Source of the DNA: Gammaproteobacteria bacterium UBA4475
Lineage (GTDB): Bacteria > Pseudomonadota > Gammaproteobacteria > Pseudomonadales > Azotimanducaceae
Direction: 5' to 3'
Assembly: GCA_002389265.1 (NCBI GenBank)
Contig: DGOD01000228.1
Span: forward strand, 1 to 30,928
DNA length: 30,928 nt
Shown here one piece after another: positions 17,123-26,138 of the stretch; position 1 is the first letter of the stretch; each line of letters begins with the position of its first letter. The translations under genes were made by a program, and so were the position numbers. The notes beneath the pieces are model-generated. The model had not been told where the DNA came from. It searched no databases and saw only the letters and a list, made by a program, of their open reading frames with translations.

Positions 17123-17151
17123 AAAGGGCGGGCCTTATCGGCTCGCCCTTT
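17123..17151. terminator. Bidirectional intrinsic terminator
   Basis: A 12-base stem with one G-T pair (AAAGGGCGGGCC and GGCTCGCCCTTT, loop TTATC) lies between the convergent Nudix gene and the nqr operon. On the minus strand it is followed by a long T run, making it a strong terminator for nqr. On the plus strand it is followed by TTTCTTACT, a weaker tail for the Nudix operon. Confidence 0.92.
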
Positions 17152-17177
17152 CTTACTACTCGCTGTTATCGAGATAA

Positions 17178-17211
17178 TTAACCGCGATTGTTAACCGGGA
17201 TTGTTAACCGC
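17178..17211. repeat. 13-base repeat at the nqrF stop codon
   Basis: The sequence TTAACCG(C/G)GATTG occurs twice in tandem, followed by a partial third copy TTAACCGCC that contains the reverse complement of the nqrF stop and last glycine codons. The end of nqrF seems to have been duplicated by slippage without altering the protein. Confidence 0.65.
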
Positions 17212-18427
17212 CGAAGTCATCCAGCATGATGTTGTCTTGTTCCACGCCTAAGTCTTCGAGCATTCTGATCACCGCAGCATTCATCATCGGTGGTCCGCAC
17301 ATATAAAACTCACAATCTTCAGGTGCTGGGTGGTCCTTCAGATAATTATCGTACAACACGTTGTGAATAAATCCTGTGTAGCCAGTCCAACCCTCTATAT
17401 TCTGGTCTGACAGGGCGACATGCCATTCAAAATTGGGGTGCTCCGCTGCCAGCTTATCGAATTCATCTACGTAAAACAGTTCTCGCTGATTTCTGCCGCC
17501 ATACCAAAAACTGATTTTACGATTCGTATTCAGACGCAAGAGTTGATCGAAAATATGGGCTCGCATGGGCGCCATGCCAGCACCACCACCGATAAATACC
17601 ATCTCGGCTTCGGTGTTTTTCGCAAAGAATTCACCGTATGGTCCGAAGATCGTAACTTTATCGCCCGGCTTCAGTGAAAACAGGTACGACGACATTTTTC
17701 CCGGTGGGAAATCTGTACCCGGTGGCGGTGAGGCCACTCGAATGTTGAATTTCATGATGCCTTTTTCTTCCGGGTAATTAGCCATGGAATAGGCCCGGAT
17801 AGTGACTTCATCAACCTTTGAATGATAATTAAAAACGCCAAACTTCTCCCAATCGCCACGGTATTCTTCAGCGACATCAATGTCTTTATAGGACATCTCG
17901 TAAGGGTCGATTTCAAACTGGACATAACCGCCGGCACGGAAATCGACTTCCTCGCCTTCCGGCAGCTTCAGTACTAATTCCTTGATAAACGTCGCAACGT
18001 TGTCATTAGCAACAACTTCACATTCCCAGCGCTTCACGCCAAAAAACTCAGGATCGACTTCGACTTTCATATCCTGCTTGACCGCAGTCTGGCAACTCAA
18101 ACGCCAGCCTTCCTGAGCTTCTTTACGGGTAAAGTGAATCGCCTCTGTCGACAACATCGACCCACCACCTTCAAGCACGCGACATCGGCATTGACCGCAG
18201 GTACCGCCACCACCACAGGCAGAGGATAAGAATATGCCGGAATCTGACAGTGTTTGTAACAGCTTGCCGCCTGCATTAGTCGTGATCGCCTTGGCCGGAT
18301 CATCGTTAATTTCGATAGTCACGGCACCGGTACTAACCAGCTGATTCCGCGCAAAGAGAATGATAAACACCAGCATCATGATGATGACGGTAAACATCGA
18401 TACACCTAAGATAATTTCAGTATTCAT
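17204..18427 (-). CDS. nqrF: Na+-NQR subunit F (NADH dehydrogenase, 2Fe-2S/FAD)
   Basis: The electron-entry subunit of Na+-translocating NADH:quinone reductase. One membrane helix (about residues 5-27) is followed by a ferredoxin domain. Its 2Fe-2S cysteines are C71, C77, C80 and C112 counted from the ATG at 18427 ([11 protein letters not shown] and RLSCQ). A ferredoxin-reductase module follows, with the FAD-binding RAYSMANYP and NADH-binding [10 protein letters not shown] and YMCGPPMM motifs. The protein ends DDFGG as in Vibrio. A GTG two codons upstream (18433) also opens the frame, but the ATG has GAAG at proper spacing and gives 407 residues, close to the family length. nqrE ends 12 bases upstream. 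Confidence 0.97.
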   Translation of the reverse strand: MNTEIILGVSMFTVIIMMLVFIILFARNQLVSTGAVTIEINDDPAKAITTNAGGKLLQTLSDSGIFLSSACGGGGTCGQCRCRVLEGGGSMLSTEAIHFTRKEAQEGWRLSCQTAVKQDMKVEVDPEFFGVKRWECEVVANDNVATFIKELVLKLPEGEEVDFRAGGYVQFEIDPYEMSYKDIDVAEEYRGDWEKFGVFNYHSKVDEVTIRAYSMANYPEEKGIMKFNIRVASPPPGTDFPPGKMSSYLFSLKPGDKVTIFGPYGEFFAKNTEAEMVFIGGGAGMAPMRAHIFDQLLRLNTNRKISFWYGGRNQRELFYVDEFDKLAAEHPNFEWHVALSDQNIEGWTGYTGFIHNVLYDNYLKDHPAPEDCEFYMCGPPMMNAAVIRMLEDLGVEQDNIMLDDFGG

Positions 18428-18439
18428 AGCCACTTCAAA

Positions 18440-19051
18440 TTAGAGTGAAATTCCACCAAAGGACATAAAGCCTAATGACATAAGTCCAACGGTAATGAAT
18501 GTAATACCCAGCCCCCGCAACCCTGCAGGCACATCGCTATATTTCAGCTTTTCCCGAATTCCAGCTAAGGTCACAATCGCCAAGGCCCAACCGACACCTG
18601 CGCCAACGCCATAAACGACACTCTCGCCGAAGTTGTAGTCGCGATTCACCATAAACAAAGACGCACCCAAGATAGCGCAGTTCACTGTGATCAGCGGCAG
18701 GAACACACCCAGGGCGTTGTAAAGTGCCGGTACATACTTATCGAGAAACATTTCCATGATTTGCACGATGGCCGCAATCACACCGATGTAGCTCAGGTAG
18801 CCTAAAAAGCTCAGATCCACATCCGGCAAACCGGCCCAAGCCAGCGCACCATCTTGTAACAGGTAAACGAAAATCAGATTATTCACTGGTACGGTAATCG
18901 CTTGAACAACGATCACCGCAATACCTAAACCAATAGCGGTTTCGATCTTCTTTGAAATGGCAATAAAGGTACACATGCCAAGAAAGAACACCAGGGCCAT
19001 ATTCTCGATGAATACGGCCTTTAGAAAGAGACTGAGATAATATTCAAACAT
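18440..19051 (-). CDS. nqrE: Na+-NQR subunit E
   Basis: A 203-residue integral membrane subunit, one of the homologous NqrD/NqrE pair. About six membrane helices are evident. C27 (GMCTF) and C125 (VNCAI) are the conserved cysteines; together with the two of NqrD they hold the intramembrane iron centre. The sequence [28 protein letters not shown] and [12 protein letters not shown] blocks match the family. It begins 8 bases after nqrD ends and lies 12 bases before nqrF, in the usual order. Confidence 0.96.
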   Translation of the reverse strand: MFEYYLSLFLKAVFIENMALVFFLGMCTFIAISKKIETAIGLGIAVIVVQAITVPVNNLIFVYLLQDGALAWAGLPDVDLSFLGYLSYIGVIAAIVQIMEMFLDKYVPALYNALGVFLPLITVNCAILGASLFMVNRDYNFGESVVYGVGAGVGWALAIVTLAGIREKLKYSDVPAGLRGLGITFITVGLMSLGFMSFGGISL

Positions 19052-19059
19052 GATCTATC

Positions 19060-19731
19060 CTACATAGCTCTTGATAGGGCGGTGTGACCACCGATTTCGT
19101 AGTCTGGCGCTTCAACCTGCTCAGACTTCCAACTGCGCAGTGCCCAAATTAACAAGCCGATAATAAAAAAGGCGCTGGGCGGCAGCAGCATCATACCAGT
19201 CGGGACATACCAACCACCGTTCGTTACCAGCGGCAAAATTTCTACGCCCATTAAGCTTCCAGAGCCTAACAGTTCGCGAATGATAGCCACGGCCATAAGC
19301 ACGACACTGTAGCCCAAACCGTTACCCAAACCATCCAGGAAGCTAATGCCAGGTGGATTCTGCATAGCAAAGGCTTCGGCCCGACCCATAACAATACAGT
19401 TGGTAATGATCAGTCCAACAAAAACCGTCAACTGCTTGCTGATATCGTAGGCTACAGCGCCCAGGATCTGGTCCACAACGATCACCAGAGAAGCAATAAT
19501 GGTCATCTGCACAATGATCCGAATACTGCTCGGAATCTGATTCCGAATCAGGGATATAAACAGATTTGAGAATGCCGTCACCAGGGTCAGCGCGATGCAC
19601 ATGACCAGCGCCACACTCATTTGTGTGGTCACAGCCAGCGCTGAGCAGATACCGAGAATTTGCAGGCCAATCGGATTATCATTAAAGATCGGCCCGAACA
19701 GTACCTCTTTTACACTATTAGACACAGTCAC
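19060..19731 (-). CDS. nqrD: Na+-NQR subunit D
   Basis: A 223-residue integral membrane subunit paralogous to NqrE, with about six helices. Conserved cysteines C29 (GICSALAV) and C112 ([16 protein letters not shown]) contribute to the intramembrane iron centre. The start is a GTG at 19731, or a second GTG two codons later at 19725. The GGGAG ribosome binding site is spaced better for the second. The C-terminus has a longer charged tail ([20 protein letters not shown]) than Vibrio NqrD. It begins 12 bases after nqrC. Confidence 0.95.
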   Translation of the reverse strand: MTVSNSVKEVLFGPIFNDNPIGLQILGICSALAVTTQMSVALVMCIALTLVTAFSNLFISLIRNQIPSSIRIIVQMTIIASLVIVVDQILGAVAYDISKQLTVFVGLIITNCIVMGRAEAFAMQNPPGISFLDGLGNGLGYSVVLMAVAIIRELLGSGSLMGVEILPLVTNGGWYVPTGMMLLPPSAFFIIGLLIWALRSWKSEQVEAPDYEIGGHTALSRAM

Positions 19732-19743
19732 GCTCCCGTCGGA

Positions 19744-20550
19744 TTAACCTTGTAAATTCTTGAGTATTGGACCAAAACCATCTTCACCCATCCAGAAGGC
19801 GATCAGGTTTTGGACACCGCGGCTGGTCAGCGTCGCGCCAGACAAACCGTCTACCTGATACTGTGCTCGACTTGACTTAGGATCTACCGGACCCTTAGTC
19901 ACTTCAAACGCCACCTCATCGTTGGCATAAATCAATTTTCCAGGCCACAGGCCCTTCCAGGCGGGATTGTCTACTTCGCCACCCAGCCCAGCCGTTTCTT
20001 TCTGTTCGTAAAACGTGATGCCGGCAACGGTATTACCATCGCCTTCCAGGGCGATAAAGCCATAGAGCGTCGACCATAACCCATAGCCATGCACAGGCAG
20101 CACGATCCGGTCGACCTGACCATCGTTTTCCAAAAGGTAGGCGACACTGTAACGCGCGCGACGACTGATTGAGGCTATGTCTCGCTGCTGGCCCAATTCG
20201 ATAGATTGGCTAGGATCCTTGGCCGCCTTTCGCTGATCATACTTCTTGACGTCGATGCCAGCGTCGATCACTTCTGTCATGGTCAGAAAGCGCTTCTCTT
20301 GAAGGTCAACAACCTTGACGGTGAATTGCTCGAACAGTGTGTCTATTTCGCTAATCTGGGTCACGTCAGGCTCAAACAAGCCGGCTGCAATCAAGATATT
20401 TTTGTTCCGATCCAGCTCTTTATTGGCCACTTGCAGTGGCTTCAACTGGACTGCCGCCATCGATACAATGATGGCACACACAAAACAGACGCCCAGGGCC
20501 ACCATCACGACGTTCTTTATTGAGTCTTTATCGTAAGTTGCTTCAGACAT
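19744..20550 (-). CDS. nqrC: Na+-NQR subunit C (covalent FMN)
   Basis: A 268-residue subunit with one N-terminal membrane helix (about residues 13-33) and a periplasmic FMN-binding domain. T240 in [10 protein letters not shown] is the expected site of covalent FMN attachment by ApbE. The ATG at 20550 overlaps the nqrB stop by 8 bases, and an AGGAGG ribosome binding site lies 10 bases before it inside the nqrB coding end. The frame extends eight codons further upstream, but that part has no family match. Confidence 0.96.
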   Translation of the reverse strand: MSEATYDKDSIKNVVMVALGVCFVCAIIVSMAAVQLKPLQVANKELDRNKNILIAAGLFEPDVTQISEIDTLFEQFTVKVVDLQEKRFLTMTEVIDAGIDVKKYDQRKAAKDPSQSIELGQQRDIASISRRARYSVAYLLENDGQVDRIVLPVHGYGLWSTLYGFIALEGDGNTVAGITFYEQKETAGLGGEVDNPAWKGLWPGKLIYANDEVAFEVTKGPVDPKSSRAQYQVDGLSGATLTSRGVQNLIAFWMGEDGFGPILKNLQG

Positions 20551-21748
20551 GACGTGCCAACCTCCTCTTGACATTAGATTGGACGACGAACCAATCGATC
20601 AGGGGTGCAAACAAATTGGCAAACAATATGGCGAGCATGATGCCTTCCGGAAATGCTGGGTTCACGACCCGTATCAGGACTGCCATCACACCGATCAAAC
20701 CACCGTAGTACCACTTGCCAGTATTGGTCATGGACGCCGAAACCGGGTCCGTCGCCATGTAAATCATGCCAAAAGCAAAACCGCCCATTACCAGGTGCCA
20801 GTACCAGGGCACTGCAAACATAGGGTTAGTGTCCGAACCAATCAGATTGAAGAGACTCGACATGGCCACCATACCCAGAAATACACCCAGGACGATCCGC
20901 CAAGCTGCTGTTCGTGTCAGCAGCAGGAAGAAACCGCCGATCAAAATAGCTAATGTTGAAGTCTCGCCCACGGAGCCCGGTACGCTGCCAAAGAAGGCAT
21001 CCATCCAGGTAATACCGCTCGAGACGACGCCCTCCAGACCATTTAAGGCAGCAATGCCTAAAGCGGTAGCGCCGCTATAACCATCAACTGCGGTCCACAC
21101 GGCATCGCCGGACAATTGCGCCGGGTAGGCAAAATACAGAAATGCACGCCCAGTCAGCGCGGGATTCAGGAAGTTCTTACCCGTACCACCGAAGATCTCT
21201 TTGCCGATCACAATACCGAAGGATATACCCACCGCCACCTGCCACAGAGGAATAGATGCCGGCAACGTTAGGGCAAACAAAATACTGGTAACAAAGAAAC
21301 CCTCATTGATTTCATGACCGCGCTTGGACGCAAACAAAATCTCCCAAAAGCCGCCAACACAAAAGGTCACTGCATAGATAGGGATAAAGAATACCGCGCC
21401 ATAAACTAGGCTATCCCACCAGTTGGTGGCGTCATAGCCGGCCACCGACTCAACGATCCAACCCCGCCAACCGGCCAAAGATTCGATACCCATGGCGTCC
21501 ATTGCCAGGTTGGCTTGCAGACCTGTGTGGTACATACCGGCGAACATGGGGAAAAACGCGCAGAGCCAGACGGTAATCATGATGCGCTTGAGATCCACGG
21601 CATCGCGAACATGCGAGGCACTAACGGTCACTTGCCCAGGCGTATAGAAAATCGTGTCTACCGCTTCGTACAAGGGGTACAACTTCGTCAACTTGCCGCC
21701 GTCGACGAAATGGTGTTCTAGGCTATCTAATAGAGTTCTTATCGACAT
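20543..21748 (-). CDS. nqrB: Na+-NQR subunit B (covalent FMN)
   Basis: A 401-residue membrane subunit, the main sodium-path and quinone-interacting component. T228 in the [10 protein letters not shown] motif is the covalent FMN attachment site. The [33 protein letters not shown] and MATDPVSAS blocks match RnfD/NqrB proteins. About nine membrane helices are present. It begins 6 bases after nqrA and overlaps nqrC by 8 bases. Confidence 0.97.
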   Translation of the reverse strand: MSIRTLLDSLEHHFVDGGKLTKLYPLYEAVDTIFYTPGQVTVSASHVRDAVDLKRIMITVWLCAFFPMFAGMYHTGLQANLAMDAMGIESLAGWRGWIVESVAGYDATNWWDSLVYGAVFFIPIYAVTFCVGGFWEILFASKRGHEINEGFFVTSILFALTLPASIPLWQVAVGISFGIVIGKEIFGGTGKNFLNPALTGRAFLYFAYPAQLSGDAVWTAVDGYSGATALGIAALNGLEGVVSSGITWMDAFFGSVPGSVGETSTLAILIGGFFLLLTRTAAWRIVLGVFLGMVAMSSLFNLIGSDTNPMFAVPWYWHLVMGGFAFGMIYMATDPVSASMTNTGKWYYGGLIGVMAVLIRVVNPAFPEGIMLAILFANLFAPLIDWFVVQSNVKRRLARHV

Positions 21749-21754
21749 TGGCTC

Positions 21755-23098
21755 TTATCCCTCCGCCTCTATGAGCGTCAGCAGTTCCCGCAAATAGGGG
21801 CCATATTCATACTTACCGGGACATGCAAAGGTACACAGCGCCAGGTCCTCTTCGTCCAATTCCAGACAGCCAAGCTGAATGGCAGTCTCAATATCTTTCA
21901 CCAGCAGGGCTCGCAGCAGCTGGGTTGGCAGGATGTCTAAAGGCATCACCTTCTCATAAGTCCCCATCGGCACCATGGCTCTTTGACTGCCGCCGGTAGA
22001 GGTCGTAAACATCAGGTTTTTCGCACCCAGTAACGCCGCCCCATAGAGCTTGGTTAGCGTAAACTTCTCCATTCCTGGCGTCAGATAGCCCATAAACTGT
22101 CGTTGGGTACCCTCTTCTAGCGCCGACACCTGCCCATGGTATCGACCCAGATAGGCAACCGCCGTCGTCGCCGTTCGGCCATCGAACACAGAGCCGCTGA
22201 TCACTCGCAGTGTGCCCGGGTTGAGTTCTCCAGCGGTGAGTTCGTCAATACCGGCGCCACGGCAGGTACGTAACAAGCGAGGCTGGGTGACACCAGGGCC
22301 ACCAAGGGCCACAACTCGCTCAGTATATAGGCTACCCGTAAGAAACAGGTGGCCGATGGCGATCACATCTTGATAACCCACATGCCAGACCGTCTTATTC
22401 TCATTTACCGGCGCTAAAAAGTGGATATGGGTGCCTACCAATCCTGCCGGGTGAGGGCCTGAAAATTCCTCATACTGGATTCGGCTATTGTCTGCTGTCG
22501 GTAATTCGGCACCGGCCGCCTGACAAACAAAGACCTTGCCAGTCGTGAGCGTCGCCAGAACTTCAAGCCCGGCACTGAAAGCCGCGGGCTGCTCCTGAAT
22601 AATGACTTGGGGGTCCGCGCACAGAGGCCGAGTGTCTATCGCCGTGATGAACAGCGCCTCGGGTAGAGTATCCGGTGCTGGAATCTTGTTAAAGGGTCGA
22701 GTGCGGATGGCAGTCCATTCACCCGATTCGATGAGTTGCTCAACAACCTGAGACCGATCAAGGTCACGTAATTGCGAGGCTGTATGACTGGCAAACTGTT
22801 TAGCCTCGCCATCCTCGACCTCAATTACCAGTGATTGAAAGACCCGTTTTGCACCACGATTAATCGCGCTGACGGTACCACAGGCTGGTGCCGTGTACTG
22901 AATACCTGGCGTCTTCTTGTCAGTAAATAACAGCTGACCCGTAACCACCCGATCACCGACGGCGACTTCCATGGTCGGTTTCAAACCTGGATAGTCAAAT
23001 CCGACTAATGCCACGCTGCGGGCCGGACGGCTCACCTCGATCGTTTGCTGAGGGCTACCCGCGATGGGCAAGTTAAGCCCTTTTTTTGTCTTAATCAT
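21755..23098 (-). CDS. nqrA: Na+-NQR subunit A
   Basis: A 447-residue cytoplasmic-side subunit, the first gene of the operon. It starts [17 protein letters not shown] as in other NqrA proteins, shows the conserved [17 protein letters not shown] and [19 protein letters not shown] lipoyl-like region, and the C-terminal CFAC-like [13 protein letters not shown]. NqrA is implicated in quinone binding. The ATG at 23098 has TTAGGTAG just upstream. No apbE (FMN transferase) or nqrM (maturation) gene follows the operon in this window; these must lie elsewhere. Confidence 0.96.
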   Translation of the reverse strand: MIKTKKGLNLPIAGSPQQTIEVSRPARSVALVGFDYPGLKPTMEVAVGDRVVTGQLLFTDKKTPGIQYTAPACGTVSAINRGAKRVFQSLVIEVEDGEAKQFASHTASQLRDLDRSQVVEQLIESGEWTAIRTRPFNKIPAPDTLPEALFITAIDTRPLCADPQVIIQEQPAAFSAGLEVLATLTTGKVFVCQAAGAELPTADNSRIQYEEFSGPHPAGLVGTHIHFLAPVNENKTVWHVGYQDVIAIGHLFLTGSLYTERVVALGGPGVTQPRLLRTCRGAGIDELTAGELNPGTLRVISGSVFDGRTATTAVAYLGRYHGQVSALEEGTQRQFMGYLTPGMEKFTLTKLYGAALLGAKNLMFTTSTGGSQRAMVPMGTYEKVMPLDILPTQLLRALLVKDIETAIQLGCLELDEEDLALCTFACPGKYEYGPYLRELLTLIEAEG

Positions 23099-23399
23099 CA
23101 GCTACCTAACAACCAATCTTGACGATGAGAGTTTAAGGAAGCTGTCAATCGCTTCCGATGGCCTGCATAAAGCTTGTACTTATTTCGTTGCCGACTTCGG
23201 AGGCTAACTTTAAAAAATGCCTGCAAACTACAGTGACATCAATGTCAAACCCAGCCCCGTCAAGCGCCACAGATTATAGTGATACACTCTACTTTAATCC
23301 ACTCTGTGGCACCTTAATGTCAGTTTTTTTGCGCACCAAACCTGCAGACAACCACTAACCCGAGGCACGCTGGCATTCTTCATGCCGTCACCCTCACGC
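23099..23399. promoter_or_regulatory. Upstream region of the nqr operon
   Basis: About 300 bases between gap and nqrA, both on the minus strand. It should contain the nqr promoter. A 14-base palindrome TGACATCAATGTCA lies at 23234-23247; on the minus strand its first half forms a TTGACA hexamer resembling a -35 box, but no good -10 box follows at 17 bases. No gene or clear terminator for the upstream gap gene is visible (the hairpin GGCAT/ATGCC at 23372-23386 lacks a T run). A 66-codon plus strand frame here is not supported. Confidence 0.4.
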
Positions 23400-24899
23400 C
23401 TACGAGGCTGCTATTTCGGCCGTTCCAGCCGCTGAGTCCAAACTGAGAGATTGTAAAGGGATGATCGGATAGCGGATGTTCGCCATTTTTTGACCCACTC
23501 GAATCACCTGGCAGGTATAGCCGAACTCATTGTCATACCAAACATAGACCACCACTTGCTTACCATCAACAATAGTTGCCTCTGCATCAACGGTGCCCGC
23601 ATGCCGGTCACCGACAAAGTCCGAAGAGACCACCTCGTTGGAGATCGTATAGCCCACTTGGCGTTGCAGCGATGATCCCAATGACACATTCCGCAGAAAG
23701 CCGTTTAGCTCTTCCCGGGTTGTTTCAACTGACAACGACAGGTTCAAAATGGCCATGGACACGTTAGGCACCGGCACTCGGATGGAATTACCGGTGAGTT
23801 TACCCGCCAGCTCAGGCAGCAACTTGCCCACTGCACTCGTGGCGTTTGACTCTGTCAGCACCATATTCAGCGGCGCACTGCGACCGCGGCGCTCCTTGGA
23901 ATGAATATTATCGTGCAGGTTCTGATCATCCGTGTACGCATGGACCGTCTCCATGTGCCCGTGCTCGATACCAAACTGTTCCTGGATGCATTTCAGCACC
24001 GGCACGATGGCATTAGTGGTACAGGAGGCCGCCGCGATGATCTTTTCATCCACACCGATCATGTCTGAATTCACCCCCGCGACAATATTTTTGATGCTGC
24101 CCTTACCTGCCGTGGTCAACAACACCTTGGCTACACCGGGACTTTTCAGGTGTTGTGACAGGCCCGCTTCATCGCGCCAAACGCCAGAACTGTCGATCAC
24201 CAACGCATTCTTAATGCCGTATTGGGTGTAATCAATCGACGCCGGATCAGAGGCATAGATAAAGTGAATCACATTGCCATTACAAACCAAGACATGGTTT
24301 TCCTCATCCACCCGGATGGTGCCTTTGAAGCCACCATGAATAGAGTCTCGGCGCAGCAGGCTGGCACGTCGATTCAAATCGAGGATCGGATCCTTCGGCG
24401 GCCGCAGCACCACTGCTCTTGGCACCAAATTTTGGCCCCCACCGGTTTTTTCAATCAGCAAGCGAGTCGCGAGACGGCCAATTCGACCAAAGCCATAGAT
24501 CACCACATCCATTGGCTCATGGGAGATAGTGTCCGTTCGACCAATAATGTCTACGCAGGCGCGCTTAACATAAGCTTCCGCCGAAAGGCCGCCATCGTCG
24601 ACCATGAACTGCGACGTCAGCTTACCAATATCGATATGGGCCGGGCCGAGATCGAGGGCACACAGCGTCTCAAGAATCGGATAAGTCTCAAATTCCGACA
24701 CCTCATTATTTTCCATCTGGCGAACGAAGCGGTGTGCCTTCATCAGTTCAATAACTGACTGATTATACAAAGGTAAGCCATGAATATAGATCACCACATT
24801 ACGTCGATATAAGCCCCCGATCATCGGGATCATGGCTTCCGCCAAAGCTTCACGTTCTTTCCAGTCGGCGAAAACGCCTTCGAGACCAGGTCGTGCCAC
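23400..24899 (-). CDS. Glyceraldehyde-3-phosphate dehydrogenase, long N-terminally extended form
   Basis: A 499-residue GAPDH with about 125 extra N-terminal residues. The dehydrogenase portion begins near residue 129: Rossmann motif YGFGRIGR at 135-142, catalytic C293 in ASCTTNAIVP, HAYTDDQNLHDNIH, RRGRSAPLNM and WYDNEFGY near the C-terminus. The enzyme oxidises glyceraldehyde-3-phosphate to 1,3-bisphosphoglycerate, or runs in reverse for gluconeogenesis. The extension is helical and charged, includes ALDLGPAHIDIGKL and shows no domain I recognise. A GTG start with AGAGGA 8 bases upstream is well supported. Pseudomonas has a similarly long GAPDH between nqr and mfd. Cofactor preference cannot be read reliably. 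Confidence 0.92.
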   Translation of the reverse strand: MARPGLEGVFADWKEREALAEAMIPMIGGLYRRNVVIYIHGLPLYNQSVIELMKAHRFVRQMENNEVSEFETYPILETLCALDLGPAHIDIGKLTSQFMVDDGGLSAEAYVKRACVDIIGRTDTISHEPMDVVIYGFGRIGRLATRLLIEKTGGGQNLVPRAVVLRPPKDPILDLNRRASLLRRDSIHGGFKGTIRVDEENHVLVCNGNVIHFIYASDPASIDYTQYGIKNALVIDSSGVWRDEAGLSQHLKSPGVAKVLLTTAGKGSIKNIVAGVNSDMIGVDEKIIAAASCTTNAIVPVLKCIQEQFGIEHGHMETVHAYTDDQNLHDNIHSKERRGRSAPLNMVLTESNATSAVGKLLPELAGKLTGNSIRVPVPNVSMAILNLSLSVETTREELNGFLRNVSLGSSLQRQVGYTISNEVVSSDFVGDRHAGTVDAEATIVDGKQVVVYVWYDNEFGYTCQVIRVGQKMANIRYPIIPLQSLSLDSAAGTAEIAAS

Positions 24900-25022
24900 A
24901 GGAAATTCCTCTACATAATGTTAATTTCGTCGGCGCGCATTATCGGATTTTGACGCCCTCAACGCAATCTTAGAATTCGGAATTTGGGAAAAACCTGGAG
25001 AAATCACTCCCAACAAGGCGAT

Positions 25023-26081
25023 CTAGCGAGCCTGACGCAGGTGATCTAAATACAGCTGGCCTCGATCCTGGTCTATCCGAAACTGATAATGGCGCAGGAA
25101 ATTCATACCGAGTAGTCCGTCAATGCCCTCAGCCAGCGGCAAACCTAGCACGCCCACAGACAACTGGTTGATGCCGGCTTGCCCAAGAGCCAACCGATTG
25201 ACTGCCACCACGGGCGCCTGCACCACGCCATTCGCTGTCGAAAAATAGGCTTGCCGGCCATCGAGGTCATAACCCAAGTTGGCCAGTAACTGAGGTGTCA
25301 GAATCGTCATGGCGGCCCCCGTATCGATCATCAGAGTGACGGACTCGCGGTTATCCAATAACGCCTTGACCAGCAGCTGACCACCGTTCAGAGCCAAAGG
25401 CAGCGTTTCCAGGGCGGCGGGCTCGTCAACTCGACTGGCGTCTATGCCAGCCATCAGCTGACGAGACTGGGCACCCAGACGAGTATGGTTCTGGATCTGG
25501 GCGAGCGCCGAGAGGGCCGCCTGCGGGTTGCCCGTCTGGATTCGCAAGAGGCCCAGGGCCATGAAGTAATCACTCAGCTCTGGCAATGCAAAGGTAATGT
25601 TTTCATAAATCCGATCTAGGTCTGCGTAGCGCTGCCGGCCAATCAGGGAGCGGGCATAAATGTCCGTGACACTAGCGAGCTCGACTTCCAGGCTTTGTTG
25701 CTGAACTTCGGTTGTCACTACCAACGCGGCACGCAGCAAGTAATCGATAGCCAATTGATAGACGCCCTCCTCCCGCGCCAGCGCTGCCAGGATCCGTAAT
25801 ACTCGGTAATCATCGCCAAACTCTTCGAGATAGGCCGTATAGGCGGGGCCCTGAGCCTCCATAGCCAAGCGCTTGATGGCCTGCAGGGCAACTGTACTGG
25901 ACGCTGCTGGCGCAGCTCCATGGACCTCAGAACCCGTTGTCAGGCTCAAATTAGGCGCCGCCAGATCACGCACTTGATCCTGACCCAGCGTGGCGGATTG
26001 CTTGTCTCTCAGCCACCAACCGCTGGCCAAGCCTGCCAGAAACAGGCTGACCGACAGCAGCAACAGGATTAGATAGCGCAT
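25023..26081 (-). CDS. Membrane-anchored retropepsin-like aspartic protease
   Basis: A 352-residue protein with an N-terminal signal anchor (residues 3-22), a TPR-like helical region at about 65-215, and a clan AA retropepsin-like domain at about 225-345. The catalytic motif MIDTGA lies at 251-256 (D253), followed by the hydrophobic-Thr TILTPQLL and the flap/dimer GLLGMNFL at 322-329. Only one DTG is present, so activity would need a homodimer. This architecture matches proteobacterial TIGR02281-like proteins; their substrates are not known to me. It diverges from mfd with 57 bases between and lies 123 bases upstream of the long gap gene on the same strand. Confidence 0.85.
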   Translation of the reverse strand: MRYLILLLLSVSLFLAGLASGWWLRDKQSATLGQDQVRDLAAPNLSLTTGSEVHGAAPAASSTVALQAIKRLAMEAQGPAYTAYLEEFGDDYRVLRILAALAREEGVYQLAIDYLLRAALVVTTEVQQQSLEVELASVTDIYARSLIGRQRYADLDRIYENITFALPELSDYFMALGLLRIQTGNPQAALSALAQIQNHTRLGAQSRQLMAGIDASRVDEPAALETLPLALNGGQLLVKALLDNRESVTLMIDTGAAMTILTPQLLANLGYDLDGRQAYFSTANGVVQAPVVAVNRLALGQAGINQLSVGVLGLPLAEGIDGLLGMNFLRHYQFRIDQDRGQLYLDHLRQAR

Positions 26082-26138
26082 TTCTGCCCCGGCTCTTTGC
26101 TTTACGAGTAGCAGATAGTAACCTTCACCCCCGCCCCA

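Noticed and set aside
23158..23358. 66-codon plus strand frame upstream of nqrA
   Set aside because: No ribosome binding site, no recognisable composition or domain, and it covers the expected nqr promoter.
23372..23386. Hairpin GGCAT/ATGCC after the gap gene as a terminator
   Set aside because: The stem is short and is not followed by a T run on the minus strand; it also lies close to chance expectation.
24222..24758. 178-codon plus strand open frame
   Set aside because: Antisense to the GAPDH core, which has all catalytic motifs; no independent support.
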